Positions 6,709-15,474 are shown, counted from the stretch's first letter. The stretch is 42,189 nucleotides of DNA from Microcaldota archaeon (GCA_021811435.1 JAJZOR010000009.1:1-42189), one strand, 5' to 3'. Notes: a model not told the origin generated them from the letters alone. Program-made: numbers and translations.

Positions 6709-8271
6709 GTGCGCGTCTTCACATGCCTGTTAGCGGTGCTGCTGCTCCTCGCCATGTCCGAATCGTATGCGTACGGCGCACCGGCGTGCAACTACACCGC
6801 ATTCGACCGCACCCCTGCATTCCCGATCACTTTCATTGAGAAGGGATTGTGCAACAGCCAGTGGTGGTACATGGAGAGCTATCCCCCGAACTTGACGTCG
6901 TGCGTGATCGGCAACTCCACTCCCGCGCTCCTTGCCGATTACACCACTTCATGGACACTGTACATGCACGGCGGAGTGTACGGATACGAGTGGGTCAACG
7001 GGGACGGCCACTACGTGGGAGGCAACGGCACCCTCGACATAACGGGCCCTGCAACGGTACCGCTGGACTTCTACCTTCCTCCTGACCAGCAGTACCTCGC
7101 GCACACGATGTACTGCGGAGTGCAGCAGTATCAAAACAATTCTGTTACATCAGGCAGCGATACGAAGAGCATCGCACTTTTGGCAAGGCATGTGTCGAGC
7201 ACCACTGACGTGACGTTCAAGGAGGTCGGCCTGTCCGGCGGCATGTACTGGAATATACAGCAGCTAACCAACTCATCTGGAGCAAGTGCAGGCACACTGC
7301 TTGGGCCCGGCTTATGGCCCTCCAATGTAAAGGCAGGCGCCTCTGACGGTCTAAATCTGATCAACGGCAGCTATACCTTCACTGCAGGGTGCAGCGACAG
7401 CGCCATCGGTGCGCTGCATTTCTGCGATGCAGGAGGATCGTTCTACGCGAACGGCACGCCAATTACAGTCATCGTGAACTTCAGCGGCGCATTTTCGAGC
7501 AGCACGACTATGATACCGCAGCCGTCCACATCGCGATGCAGCGGCATATTCGGCTTCTCATGCAGCAACTATAGCGTTACGTTCAGGGAATCCAACCTGC
7601 CGGATTCGGGCGGCTTGCTTGGTTCTATCTCATGCGTGATATTGGGCTGGCTGTTCCAAGGCGCCTGTAATGATGGGCAGTCCGTACCTTATTTTGTCAC
7701 GGTCAATGATTCTACACATGTCCAAAACCTGCTTCAAGGCTTCGACCTGCTCACCTGTCCGTTCAAAATCGCCAATGAAGTCAAGGCTCTGGGCAGCATA
7801 ATAAATCTTGTAGATAATGCAAGCCAATACGCAACCGGAGATTTGCTTGCCGCGGCAGGGCAGAACGTTTCTGATGCGGGATATGGGGGAAACCCATGCT
7901 CTGATCCAGGGCTAAATGACACGCTGACATACCTGAAATCTTATGGTAGTGCATTAACAACCGAGGCGAAGGCGCAGATATACGGAGGTTACATACTCGG
8001 CAGGGGAAACTCGAATTTCGACCCATCAAACAACGATTTTATAGTGGGGCTGAATTTCCAGCAGCTGGAGATTACCCTAAAGCTCTCAAATGGTGGCGAC
8101 ATACGGAACACCCAAATCACAGTTTCTGGCAGCGGAGAGGTCTTCAACGAATCCCAGACAAGGCCGAGTAGTGGTGGAACGAGCCAGTGCACAATTAACA
8201 GTAATTTAGTGACATGCATACAGCTCAAGGATGCGAACTTCTCACAGGTTGTAAGTGTAGGATCCACATAG
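6709..8271 (+). CDS. Secreted surface protein with ESGLP-type repeats
   Basis: A secreted protein of about 520 residues. A hydrophobic signal segment (FTCLLAVLLLLAMSESYAYG) precedes the mature start near APACNY. Three copies of a motif like FxExGLPxG are visible: ITFIEKGL (about residue 45), VTFKEVGLSGGMYW (about 165) and VTFRESNLPDSGG (about 290). Such repeats recur in thermopsin-associated and other surface proteins of acidophilic archaea and probably mark Ig-like domains. Sequons and cysteines are frequent; there is no C-terminal anchor. The GTG start at 6709 is poor. The promoter-leader module points to ATG 6683, whose frame ends at a TAG overlapping this GTG. One base gained in the C5 run at 6696-6700 would join the two frames into a perfect signal peptide. 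Function unknown. Confidence 0.7.
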   Translation: MRVFTCLLAVLLLLAMSESYAYGAPACNYTAFDRTPAFPITFIEKGLCNSQWWYMESYPPNLTSCVIGNSTPALLADYTTSWTLYMHGGVYGYEWVNGDGHYVGGNGTLDITGPATVPLDFYLPPDQQYLAHTMYCGVQQYQNNSVTSGSDTKSIALLARHVSSTTDVTFKEVGLSGGMYWNIQQLTNSSGASAGTLLGPGLWPSNVKAGASDGLNLINGSYTFTAGCSDSAIGALHFCDAGGSFYANGTPITVIVNFSGAFSSSTTMIPQPSTSRCSGIFGFSCSNYSVTFRESNLPDSGGLLGSISCVILGWLFQGACNDGQSVPYFVTVNDSTHVQNLLQGFDLLTCPFKIANEVKALGSIINLVDNASQYATGDLLAAAGQNVSDAGYGGNPCSDPGLNDTLTYLKSYGSALTTEAKAQIYGGYILGRGNSNFDPSNNDFIVGLNFQQLEITLKLSNGGDIRNTQITVSGSGEVFNESQTRPSSGGTSQCTINSNLVTCIQLKDANFSQVVSVGST

Positions 8272-8282
8272 AGGTGCAAAAG

Positions 8283-9395
8283 ATGCAAAATCTTAGCAAG
8301 TACGTAATCTTCGGGCTGATAATAATGCTTGCAATAGCGATTTTCTTGGCTTTCAGCAGCGTAAAAACGCAAATCAAACCTCCAGTGTTAATCAAAAATA
8401 TAAGTGTAAACGGTACACCAAGCGATATTGCAATCACTCCGAATGGTCAATACTTATATGTTACGAACCCAGGACCTGCCACTATATCAGTAATCTCTAC
8501 GTCTAACAACACAGTCGTAGACACAATAAAAGTTGGCAAACCGAATATTACATTCCCAGAAGGAGTTGCAGTTTCTCGAAATGGAAGTTACGTGTATATT
8601 GCAGATTCAGGCTCCGATGCAATTTCTGTAATTTCAACAATTAACAATACAATCATAGATAATATAAGCACTAATGGTGAGCCTTGGTGGCTGACGGATA
8701 CTCCAAATGGGAAGTATCTTTATGTTTCTAATGCGACATATACAATCTTTGTAGTTGCAATCTCCAACAAGACAGTTGTAAAGACGATAGAAGTTGGTAA
8801 TGGAGGTGCTAACAAAATTATATTCACCCCAGATGGCCAATACGCTTACGTTGCAGATTGTTGCTCAGGAAGTGCAAATAGTTCAGTTTCGGTAATCTCC
8901 ACCTCAAATAACAATGTGATAAGAACAATAAAAGTTGCTTATGGCGCTTTTGGCGTTGCAATAGCACCTAACGGCAAATATGTATATGTTACAAGCGGCA
9001 CTGCAGGAAGCGTTTCTGTAATATCTACATCCAATGACACATTAGTAAATACAATTAGTACAGGGACATTACCCTCGGGTATGGCAATTACGCCAAACGG
9101 TCAATATTTATATGTTGCAGATACTGATTCCGGCAATGTTTCTATAATCTCAACCTTCAATAACACGATTGTATATGCATTTGATAAAAGTAATCTACCT
9201 TTGGGAGTTACAGCGGCACCCAATGGCAGATATGTTTATGTTGCAGATTCTGGTTCGGGCATGGTTTCGGTACTTTCAACGCCTATACTGATTTCCACTG
9301 GTATACCGTTGTTATATATAATCGTAATTGTAGTTCTGATTGCGTTAATAGTTGTAATTTATTACCGCGCATCAACAAGGAAAGTGGGAACGTAA
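8283..9395 (+). CDS. Membrane-anchored YVTN beta-propeller protein
   Basis: Residues about 5-28 form a transmembrane segment (YVIFGLIIMLAIAIFLAF). About seven blades of the YVTN family follow (ITPNGQYLYVTN, then VISTSNNTVVDTI and variants), and a second hydrophobic helix near the C-terminus precedes a short basic tail. The propeller should lie outside the cell, and its many N-N-T and N-x-S sites can be glycosylated. Such proteins are archaeal surface-layer or adhesion proteins; the ligand is unknown. The start at ATG 8283 is chosen because gaggtg lies directly upstream and gives a clean membrane segment. Base use is much more AT-rich than in flanking genes, suggesting transfer or a duplicated mobile family; a fragment of a relative lies at 173-466. 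Confidence 0.85.
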   Translation: MQNLSKYVIFGLIIMLAIAIFLAFSSVKTQIKPPVLIKNISVNGTPSDIAITPNGQYLYVTNPGPATISVISTSNNTVVDTIKVGKPNITFPEGVAVSRNGSYVYIADSGSDAISVISTINNTIIDNISTNGEPWWLTDTPNGKYLYVSNATYTIFVVAISNKTVVKTIEVGNGGANKIIFTPDGQYAYVADCCSGSANSSVSVISTSNNNVIRTIKVAYGAFGVAIAPNGKYVYVTSGTAGSVSVISTSNDTLVNTISTGTLPSGMAITPNGQYLYVADTDSGNVSIISTFNNTIVYAFDKSNLPLGVTAAPNGRYVYVADSGSGMVSVLSTPILISTGIPLLYIIVIVVLIALIVVIYYRASTRKVGT

Positions 9396-9443
9396 ATCGT
9401 ATACAATCAACGTGATTGCATTATGGTGTATGGCTTGCAGCGT

Positions 9444-10676
9444 TCAGCCGTAAAAGTTCGGCGGGACGGGCATGCCCAGTATGTACGCTTTGAAACTGTA
9501 GAGGTCAGCATAGGCCGGGACGTTCGATACGATAGTTAGCAGTATGAGCACGATTAACACAAACACGGCCAGCCTTTTGCCTCCTATCATGCCGCATGTG
9601 CTGTATACGTCGGCAAGCACGTAGCCCGCGAGCAGCGCCATTGGTATCGAGACTGCTATGAGATACCTGTTGACCGCTGTTATGAAGGTGTATTGTGCGA
9701 GCGATTCTGTGCCGTAGAATAGGTAGAAGAAGACGAACCAGAATATGAACGCGATGTACTGCAGCCGCAGGTCCCTGCGCTTGAAGGCAAGATATGTGCC
9801 GACGAAGGCTAAGAGCAATGTCAGGCCGATTGGATAGACCTGGTATATTTCCACTGGGCCGGCCACCATGTCCAGCATAGTTATGAAGTTTATTAACAGC
9901 GTGCCGTGTGGCACTAGCGCAGCCTGGGTAGAACTGTATTCGCTTAGCAGCGACAGTTGCCCCCCAGAAAGAACGTAGAACGAGGCAAAGTAGAGCACCA
10001 AGCTGGCTGCCATCCCTGCCGTAAAGCGTGCTGCATGCTCCCTGTAGAACAGGACAACGCCTATGAGCGCCGGAAGGATCACCATAGCACCGCCTATCTT
10101 AACGAATATTATCATGCCGAAGATGAAACCGCTAGCTAGAATCGCTGCAGTGCTTTTCTTGCCGCCTTTTATTCCGATGACAAAAACGTACAGGGCGACT
10201 CCGGCAAGCATCCCTATTAGCATATCGGGGAGCACCCTTGTGGCGTAGCCGAATATTGTCGGGGTTATTATTATGAGAAAACTTGCAGCTAGCCCGGCTT
10301 CTTTGCTGAACAATTCCCTTCCGATCAGAAAGGCCAGGATTATGATAATTACATACTCGACAAGGCTTGGAAGTATGGCGGTAAGCGGGCCCGCGCCGAA
10401 TGCCACGAAAGATGCCGCGACAAGCGACGGCATCAAGTACCCGAATGCGTGGGGATCCTGCGTCATGCTGAAGTTGCCGGCTATTATCTGCCTTGCGTAT
10501 ACGATGTACTGCCCGTCATCAAACTGGTAGTACGGCCCTGAATAGAAGTAGGCCGCGATTGACAGGCCGGCGATTATGATCGCAAGCAGGCACGCATAGG
10601 CGTATTTATCCGATATGGAGCGGTTTCGCATGGCCTGTTTGGGTTTTGAGCGAGTGGCGCGCATTGGAATGCACAT
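9444..10676 (-). CDS. GT39-like membrane glycosyltransferase
   Basis: A 410-residue protein with roughly ten to twelve membrane spans. It looks like the GT-C class (PMT/ArnT, dolichol-phosphate-mannosyltransferase-like). In these enzymes an acidic pair in the first outer loop is catalytic; here FDDGQYIVYARQI (Asp53-Asp54) sits just after the first span. They use lipid-phosphate sugars to glycosylate proteins or lipids at the outer membrane face, which fits the sequon-rich surface proteins and AglB in this window. The acceptor is unknown. The ATG at 10676 is used, but an in-frame ATG a few codons on is possible. It follows pth2 by 32 bases on the same strand. Confidence 0.78.
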   Translation of the reverse strand: MCIPMRATRSKPKQAMRNRSISDKYAYACLLAIIIAGLSIAAYFYSGPYYQFDDGQYIVYARQIIAGNFSMTQDPHAFGYLMPSLVAASFVAFGAGPLTAILPSLVEYVIIIILAFLIGRELFSKEAGLAASFLIIITPTIFGYATRVLPDMLIGMLAGVALYVFVIGIKGGKKSTAAILASGFIFGMIIFVKIGGAMVILPALIGVVLFYREHAARFTAGMAASLVLYFASFYVLSGGQLSLLSEYSSTQAALVPHGTLLINFITMLDMVAGPVEIYQVYPIGLTLLLAFVGTYLAFKRRDLRLQYIAFIFWFVFFYLFYGTESLAQYTFITAVNRYLIAVSIPMALLAGYVLADVYSTCGMIGGKRLAVFVLIVLILLTIVSNVPAYADLYSFKAYILGMPVPPNFYG

Positions 10677-10708
10677 TTATTCATGTTTTCCGAAATCCTA
10701 CTATGCGG

Positions 10709-11071
10709 TCAGAGCAGGGGTAGCGATATGGTGAGCAGGTCTATCTCCTTCGCAAGCCACGGCCCTATGCCGAGAGCGGTCTTTGTGCCGGGAGGCAGCT
10801 CGGTCAGTCCTGCGTCGGTGACCAGGGCGCACGGTATCTTCTTGAACTGGAAGGCTGCGAAGAGCTTCAGCAGGGCCTCCTCGCTGCTGACCTTCAGCAC
10901 TATCTTCTTCTCCCCGCTGTCAAGCCATGCCTTGGCCATTCCCTTGTCGGACCTTTCCGCTTCGAAATAGCTCATCAGTGAGGCGTGCGCGCATTGGGCG
11001 GCCAGCTTGCCCTTCCCCATATCGAGGTCCGTCCTTACTATAATTACCTGCTTTATCTCGTCCACTGCCAT
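10709..11071 (-). CDS. pth2: Peptidyl-tRNA hydrolase, PTH2 family
   Basis: The enzyme cuts peptides off tRNA dropped from the ribosome so that the tRNA can be reused. The 120 residues match the archaeal and eukaryotic PTH2 family, unrelated to bacterial Pth. The signature DMGKGKLAAQCAHAS (17-31), the central KKIVLKV strand, and VTDAGLTELPPGTKTALGIGP near the C-terminus are all present. It is divergent from priS, 59 bases away, and the GT39-like gene follows on the same strand. Confidence 0.95.
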   Translation of the reverse strand: MAVDEIKQVIIVRTDLDMGKGKLAAQCAHASLMSYFEAERSDKGMAKAWLDSGEKKIVLKVSSEEALLKLFAAFQFKKIPCALVTDAGLTELPPGTKTALGIGPWLAKEIDLLTISLPLL

Positions 11072-11130
11072 ATCGTTATTTTATCCTCAATCTTTTTTAT
11101 TACCATACTACCGGCATTCCTGCCCCGCTG

Positions 11131-12324
11131 ATGGCAAGGCGTAAATATCCTTTTCGGAGAATACTGACTGGTGGTCTTCTGCTCGACAGCAAAGTCGTGG
11201 ACTTCGTGACTCCGCTAATAAAAAGCTACTACAGCAAGGCGGAAGGCTTCGCGCCGCCCGGCATAGCGAAGAGGGAGTTCGGGTTCGGGGACTACGAGAA
11301 GAAGATAGCGTTCAGGCATTACGCGTTCAAGGATGAGGCAGCGCTCAGGCGGTACATGGTGGAGAAGGCGCCGCCGTTCGCGTCCTACTCCACGGCCTTC
11401 TACCAGTACCCGGACGCGAGGCCGATGGAGAACAAGAAACTGCTGGGCGCGGAACTGATATTCGACCTCGATTCGACCGACCTTAGGCTGCCATGCCAGC
11501 AGGAGCATGGGAGAGACTGGATATGCGATAAGGACCTCGACGCGATAAAGGCCGAGACCGTGAGGCTCGTAGAGGACTTCCTGATGCCGGATTTTGGGTT
11601 TTCCGAGAAGGACATAAGCATAAACTTCAGCGGCAACAGGGGGTACCACGTCCACGTCAACAACGATCAGGCATACAGCCTTAGCGGAGACGCGCGCAAG
11701 GCGGTGAGCGGCTACATATCAGGTACCGACATGGATCTGCAGGCGTTTTTTCCGACCATAGGGTTGAAGGGCATAGGGCTGAAAGGGCCTAAGCCTGCAG
11801 ATTCTGGGTGGGGGGGAAGGTTCGCGAAGGGCTTGATAACCGCACTGGACACAGGGGTCGGCGCGCTCGAATCGCTGGGCATGGAGCCCGATATAGCCAG
11901 GAAGCTTTTCAGGAAAAGGGCAGAGATAATAATGGGCATAAGCGTAGGGAACTGGGACAAGGTCAGCATACCTAAGAAGGCGGAGTTCTGGAAGGCGATA
12001 ATAGGCAACATGTCGATAAAGCAGAGCGATTCCATAGACAGCAACGTGACGAAGGACATGCACCACCTCATAAGGATGCCGAACACGTTGCACGGCGACA
12101 CAGCGCTCGCGGCGAAGAGGATAGCTTCGCTGGCCGAGCTTAAGCGTTTCGAGCCGATGGAGGATGCCATAGCGTTCAGGGAAGGCACTGTGACAGTAAG
12201 CGCGGGCAAGGTGCAGAAGTTCGTCATGGGAGGTGCGCAGTTCGGGCCTTACAAAAACGAGCGCGTGGAGGTGCCCACGTACGCAGCGCTTTACATGCTG
12301 CTGAAAAGGGTGGCTACGCTCTGA
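11131..12324 (+). CDS. priS: DNA primase small (catalytic) subunit
   Basis: PriS makes the RNA or DNA primers for replication together with PriL, which is not in this window. Visible features are REFGF (48-52), the catalytic aspartates in FDLDSTD (Asp112 and Asp114), a zinc knuckle-like insertion with Cys122, His126 and Cys132, SGNRGYHVHV (167-176) that binds the nucleotide triphosphate, and DMHHLIRMPNTLHG, which is very conserved in archaeal PriS. Length (397) is a little above the usual 330-380. The start is an ATG at 11131. Confidence 0.95.
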   Translation: MARRKYPFRRILTGGLLLDSKVVDFVTPLIKSYYSKAEGFAPPGIAKREFGFGDYEKKIAFRHYAFKDEAALRRYMVEKAPPFASYSTAFYQYPDARPMENKKLLGAELIFDLDSTDLRLPCQQEHGRDWICDKDLDAIKAETVRLVEDFLMPDFGFSEKDISINFSGNRGYHVHVNNDQAYSLSGDARKAVSGYISGTDMDLQAFFPTIGLKGIGLKGPKPADSGWGGRFAKGLITALDTGVGALESLGMEPDIARKLFRKRAEIIMGISVGNWDKVSIPKKAEFWKAIIGNMSIKQSDSIDSNVTKDMHHLIRMPNTLHGDTALAAKRIASLAELKRFEPMEDAIAFREGTVTVSAGKVQKFVMGGAQFGPYKNERVEVPTYAALYMLLKRVATL

Positions 12325-12407
12325 CATACGATGAGCGCCGGAATGGCCCGACCGGGCCGCGCTTTGCCGTTCAGCCAAGCCACTCATTAGGGATTTATGC
12401 CTTTCAG

Positions 12408-12445
12408 TTGCAGTAATATATAGCGGTTTGCAGTAATAATAGCGC
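12408..12445 (+). promoter_or_regulatory. Tandemly duplicated TATA-containing element
   Basis: Two near-copies, ttgcagtaatatatagcg (12408-12425) and ttgcagtaataatagcg (12428-12444), stand one after the other just before the DUF373 gene. The first copy contains the better TATA box. The pair may be a duplicated promoter or an operator site. A gaggtg ribosome-binding site follows at 12449-12454. Confidence 0.45.
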
Positions 12446-12461
12446 GCGAGGTGTGGTTGGG

Positions 12462-13682
12462 ATGGCTGAAAGGATATTGGTTCTGGCCGTTGACATAGAC
12501 AACGATCTCTATACAAAAACCAAGATAACCGGCCCCGTAGTAGGGAGGAAGGACAACCTTAGCGCCGCAGCCAAGCTGGCGCTGGCGGACCCGCAGGACA
12601 CGGACGCCAACGCGATGTTCGAGGCCGTGAGGCGGTACGACGAGCTTAAGGCCAAGGGCTACGCTGTGGCCGTGGCCACGATAACTGGGGCGGAGAAGGA
12701 GGGTTACGTTGCAGACTCCGAGCTCGCCAGGCAGATGGAGCGCCTCCTCGACAAGTTCAAGGCGGACGCGTGCCTCCTCGTCACGGATGGAGCGAGCGAC
12801 AACCGCGTCATACCGATACTCAAGAGCAGGATAAAGATAAACAGCGTCGACATAGTCAGGATGAAGCAGGCGGAGCAGTTCGAGAACACGTACTTCACGC
12901 TGCTCGAGAAGCTCAAGGAGCCCCACTACGCAAGGATAGTGTTCGGGATACCTGCGGTGCTGCTGCTGCTGTTCGCCATAAGCTACTACCTGAACTTCGG
13001 CTGGCAGCTGCCGGTGGCGCTCATAGGGGTGTACCTCATACTTAAGGGATTCGGGCTCGAGGACGGCCTGGTGGAATCGTTCAGGGGATTGGGCTTCAGC
13101 ATAGACAGGCTGAGCTTCGTCTTCTATCTCAGCTCGATACTGTTCTTCATAATAAGCATAGTAGTGGCAAGCGGCGACTACTATGTTGCTGCTGCGGCGA
13201 AGCATGGCGGGCTTACCGTCATATCGTACGCGCTGGAGGGTTTCATACTGCTGTTCCCTGTAAGCCTGGTGCTATACCTGATAGGCAGGGTGATAGACCT
13301 GCATAACAGGAGGATGAGGTACAGGGCGATAAGCCAGGGCACTTACGTCGGCTATTCCATAACGGTGCTGGCCATGGTGTATCTGGTAGCCGCGTGGTTC
13401 ATAGGCCAGATATACTTCTGGCAACTGCTCATGTACGGGAGCGTTGCGCTGATAGCCGGCTATGGCATATCTACCTTCAGCGGCGCGATGAGGAGGAGGG
13501 CCATGAGGCTGTCGCGCATGAAAGACAAGGGGGTCATAAACGAGATAGGGGCTTACATAGGCAAGATAGCCGAGGTGGACCAGAAGCGCGGCTTCATACT
13601 TGTAAAGACCGAGTACGGCAACACCATCCGCTACGACATAGACAGGGTTTCCAACGTGACCGACAGGGTAATAATAAAATGA
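12462..13682 (+). CDS. DUF373 family membrane protein
   Basis: A 406-residue protein of the archaeal DUF373 family. The N-terminal soluble part (about 1-160) opens with ILVLAVDIDNDLYTKT and contains GPVVGRKDNL and LLVTDGASDNRVIPIL, a Rossmann-like region. About six to eight membrane helices follow (from about 162 to 350). A small C-terminal domain (KGVINEIGAYIGKIAEVD, then KTEYGNTIRYDIDRV) ends it. The function is not established. ATG 12462 is preferred over the GTG at 12453 because gaggtg lies seven bases before it. The pilin-like gene starts six bases after its stop, so the two probably form one transcript. Confidence 0.88.
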   Translation: MAERILVLAVDIDNDLYTKTKITGPVVGRKDNLSAAAKLALADPQDTDANAMFEAVRRYDELKAKGYAVAVATITGAEKEGYVADSELARQMERLLDKFKADACLLVTDGASDNRVIPILKSRIKINSVDIVRMKQAEQFENTYFTLLEKLKEPHYARIVFGIPAVLLLLFAISYYLNFGWQLPVALIGVYLILKGFGLEDGLVESFRGLGFSIDRLSFVFYLSSILFFIISIVVASGDYYVAAAAKHGGLTVISYALEGFILLFPVSLVLYLIGRVIDLHNRRMRYRAISQGTYVGYSITVLAMVYLVAAWFIGQIYFWQLLMYGSVALIAGYGISTFSGAMRRRAMRLSRMKDKGVINEIGAYIGKIAEVDQKRGFILVKTEYGNTIRYDIDRVSNVTDRVIIK

Positions 13683-13688
13683 TTTGGC

Positions 13689-14306
13689 ATGCACGGCACT
13701 GGCAAAAATGCACTGAAGACTAGGGCGCAGTCCGCCATGGAGTACCTTGTCACCTACGGGTGGGTGGTGCTTGTAGTCGGTATAGTTGCCGCGATTCTTT
13801 TCGCGCTGGGGCTCTTCGGGCAGTCGTCTTCAAGCACGCCAAACGGGTGCGTCCCGCAGCCGAATTACAGCTGCACCAATCCGATATACACAGCAAATGG
13901 CATAGCGATAACCGTGGGCCAGAACACCGGGCAGATTTACTACGGGGCTTGGGGCTTCATAGCCTCGTCGAGCGAGAACATAGGCAGCTCCGGCCTGCCG
14001 GCGGGCTTTTCTGAGTCAAGCACCGTCAACATGACGCCGCTTGGCCTGCTGACTCCCGGGCAAACCATCACGCTCAATTACGGAAACAGCAACGACGTTA
14101 AAGCCGGTGACATACCTAGCGGGAACGTACCGGTCGGCAACGAATTCAACGGGTATGTCTGGCTGGGTTACTGCACCACGCCCGGATGCATCAGTCCGAC
14201 AAGCTTCACGCAGGTAGGTTCGATAAGCGTGAAGGCCAGCGGTGGCACATTAAATCCAAATTCCGCAACTTCAACTACGATGACATCCTCTACCACGACA
14301 AGTTAG
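13689..14306 (+). CDS. Class III signal peptide pilin-like protein, N-terminal part
   Basis: The N-terminus carries a basic stretch and then A/QSAMEYLVTYGW (cleavage before Gln14) followed by a hydrophobic helix to about residue 43, the archaeal pilin-type class III signal. The mature part has paired cysteines (NGCVPQPNYSC; GYCTTPGC) and a beta-rich head. It ends in a Ser/Thr linker (TSTTMTSSTTTS) at a TAG (14304-14306). The same frame keeps coding Ser/Thr-rich linker for about 30 more codons, and a +1 frame then encodes a good C-terminal domain (14395-14679). The gene therefore looks like the front part of a broken longer protein, or one read by recoding. It follows DUF373 by six bases. Confidence 0.75.
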   Translation: MHGTGKNALKTRAQSAMEYLVTYGWVVLVVGIVAAILFALGLFGQSSSSTPNGCVPQPNYSCTNPIYTANGIAITVGQNTGQIYYGAWGFIASSSENIGSSGLPAGFSESSTVNMTPLGLLTPGQTITLNYGNSNDVKAGDIPSGNVPVGNEFNGYVWLGYCTTPGCISPTSFTQVGSISVKASGGTLNPNSATSTTMTSSTTTS

Positions 14307-14394
14307 CCAACCTTTTCAAAGTCTACATCAAAAACGAAATCTTCCGCGACATCAACGCCCACTACGACCTCAACGACTAGTACTACTAAGATAG

Positions 14395-14679
14395 ATAACT
14401 ATATGTTATTCACACACATGGCGTTGTCCAATAAATCCGCCCACCGGCTATACAGGAGGCACATGCAGTGGCAATGTTGTATTCAAATCCGGCGCTACGC
14501 TTGGCAGTGATGTCATGGCTACTGGCAACGTCATGATAAGCAGTGGAGTCACTGTGGGCGCCAACTGCAATAATTTCTATATCGATGGCGCATTTGTTAG
14601 CACCGGAACGATAAACGCCGGCGACACTCCGCAGCAAAACTTCCCGGACCAGTATGGCGGACCCGGAGGGGAAGGCTAG
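14395..14679 (+). pseudogene. Displaced C-terminal domain of the pilin-like gene
   Basis: The +1 frame relative to 13689 is open from after a TAG at 14392-14394 to TAG 14677-14679. It has no good start. From NPPTGYTGG it reads like a repetitive beta-helix: GNVVFKSGATLGSDV, GNVMISSGVTVGAN, GAFVSTGTINAGD. It ends in a Gly-rich tail. Such short valine/glycine repeats are common in archaeal surface domains. Upstream codons in frame 0 between 14307 and 14390 still spell a Ser/Thr linker, so domain, linker and pilin head were once one gene. An amber codon plus one frameshift now separate them. Confidence 0.65.
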
Positions 14680-14835
14680 TGTTATCGCATATCAGTATAA
14701 GAACACATCGATAGCCCTTCCTTCGCCATCATGATGCTTTATAACTGCTCGGTTAATACTATTAGCGGTTAAGGCGCAAAATCAAGTGAAGGATTAGCCT
14801 GAGAAAGCGGATACTGCAAAAGAAAGGTTTAAATT

Positions 14836-15129
14836 ATGCCAAGTTATAATAATAAAAACATCGTGATGCATGAGTTGATAGGCCTTGAGGTCGAAGTCGT
14901 TAACAGCAGCGACACATCTCAGATCGGCACTTGCGGTACAGTAGTAGACGAGACAAAGAACACGCTTCTCGTAAAAACCAAAGACGGAACTAAAAGAGTC
15001 ATCAAAAAGATATCAACATTTAAATTCGTTGCCGACAAAGATAAGTTCATCGTTGATGGTGAAGAAATAAACTTCAGGCCGCATGAGCGAATCGAGAGGG
15101 GGCTGAAGTTTTACAGGAAAAGAGCTTGA
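14836..15129 (+). CDS. rnp1: RNase P protein component 1 (Rpp29/Pop4)
   Basis: A small Sm-like beta-barrel protein that binds RNase P RNA and helps remove 5' leaders from pre-tRNA. The text IGLEVEVVNSSD, GTVVDETKNTL and INFRPHERIERGLKFYRKR is typical. Its place directly before S17 is the archaeal order. The ATG at 14836 follows tttaaatt immediately. If that is the TATA box the transcript would start near 14857 and the true start would be ATG 14866, ten codons on (MHELIGLEV), which also fits the family N-terminus. An earlier TATA-like gctttataact at 14736-14746 would allow the longer form. The stop overlaps the S17 start. Confidence 0.93.
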   Translation: MPSYNNKNIVMHELIGLEVEVVNSSDTSQIGTCGTVVDETKNTLLVKTKDGTKRVIKKISTFKFVADKDKFIVDGEEINFRPHERIERGLKFYRKRA

Positions 15130-15473
15130 CGCCTTTTATCTCATCATGTCACGTTAGAATTTGGAGTGATTGTTTGGAATGCACTGATCCGAAATGCCCT
15201 GTACACGGTGGGCTGAAGACGCGCGGCGCGGAGATAGAGGGAGTCGTTGTCAGCGCCAAGGCCAAGAAGACGGCCATCGTGGAGCATTCTTATTCCACTT
15301 TCCTAAACAAGTACGAGCGTTCATTGAGAAAGAATTCCAGGATCCCGGCATACAATCCTGAATGCATAAACGCCGAGGTGGGCGACACCGTAGCCATAGC
15401 TGAGACCAGGAAGCTGAGCAAGACCAAGTCGTTTGCGGTCACGAAGATAATGAAGAAGCACCAGGGCGCTTAG
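15126..15473 (+). CDS. rps17: 30S ribosomal protein S17 (uS17)
   Basis: S17 binds 16S rRNA and is a primary assembly protein. The cysteine-bearing N-terminus typical of archaeal S17, here CLECTDPKCPVHGGLKTRG, precedes the OB-fold core (EGVVVSAKAKKTAIVEH, then GDTVAIAETRKLSKTKSF). The start is the TTG at 15126, which overlaps the rnp1 stop (TTGA) and suggests translational coupling. No ATG is available in this frame before the conserved region. Cys16, Cys19, Cys24 and His27 could bind zinc. Confidence 0.95.
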   Translation: MTPFISSCHVRIWSDCLECTDPKCPVHGGLKTRGAEIEGVVVSAKAKKTAIVEHSYSTFLNKYERSLRKNSRIPAYNPECINAEVGDTVAIAETRKLSKTKSFAVTKIMKKHQGA

Positions 15474-15474
15474 T

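Noticed and set aside
12387-13205. 272-codon minus-strand frame opposite DUF373
   Set aside because: Antisense shadow with Tyr/Leu/Glu/Arg-rich text and no family resemblance.
14304-14306. TAG read as pyrrolysine in the pilin-like gene
   Set aside because: TAG is the normal stop of other genes here (for example the HEXXH gene and the prenyl synthase), no pyrrolysine genes are present, and a frameshift follows anyway.
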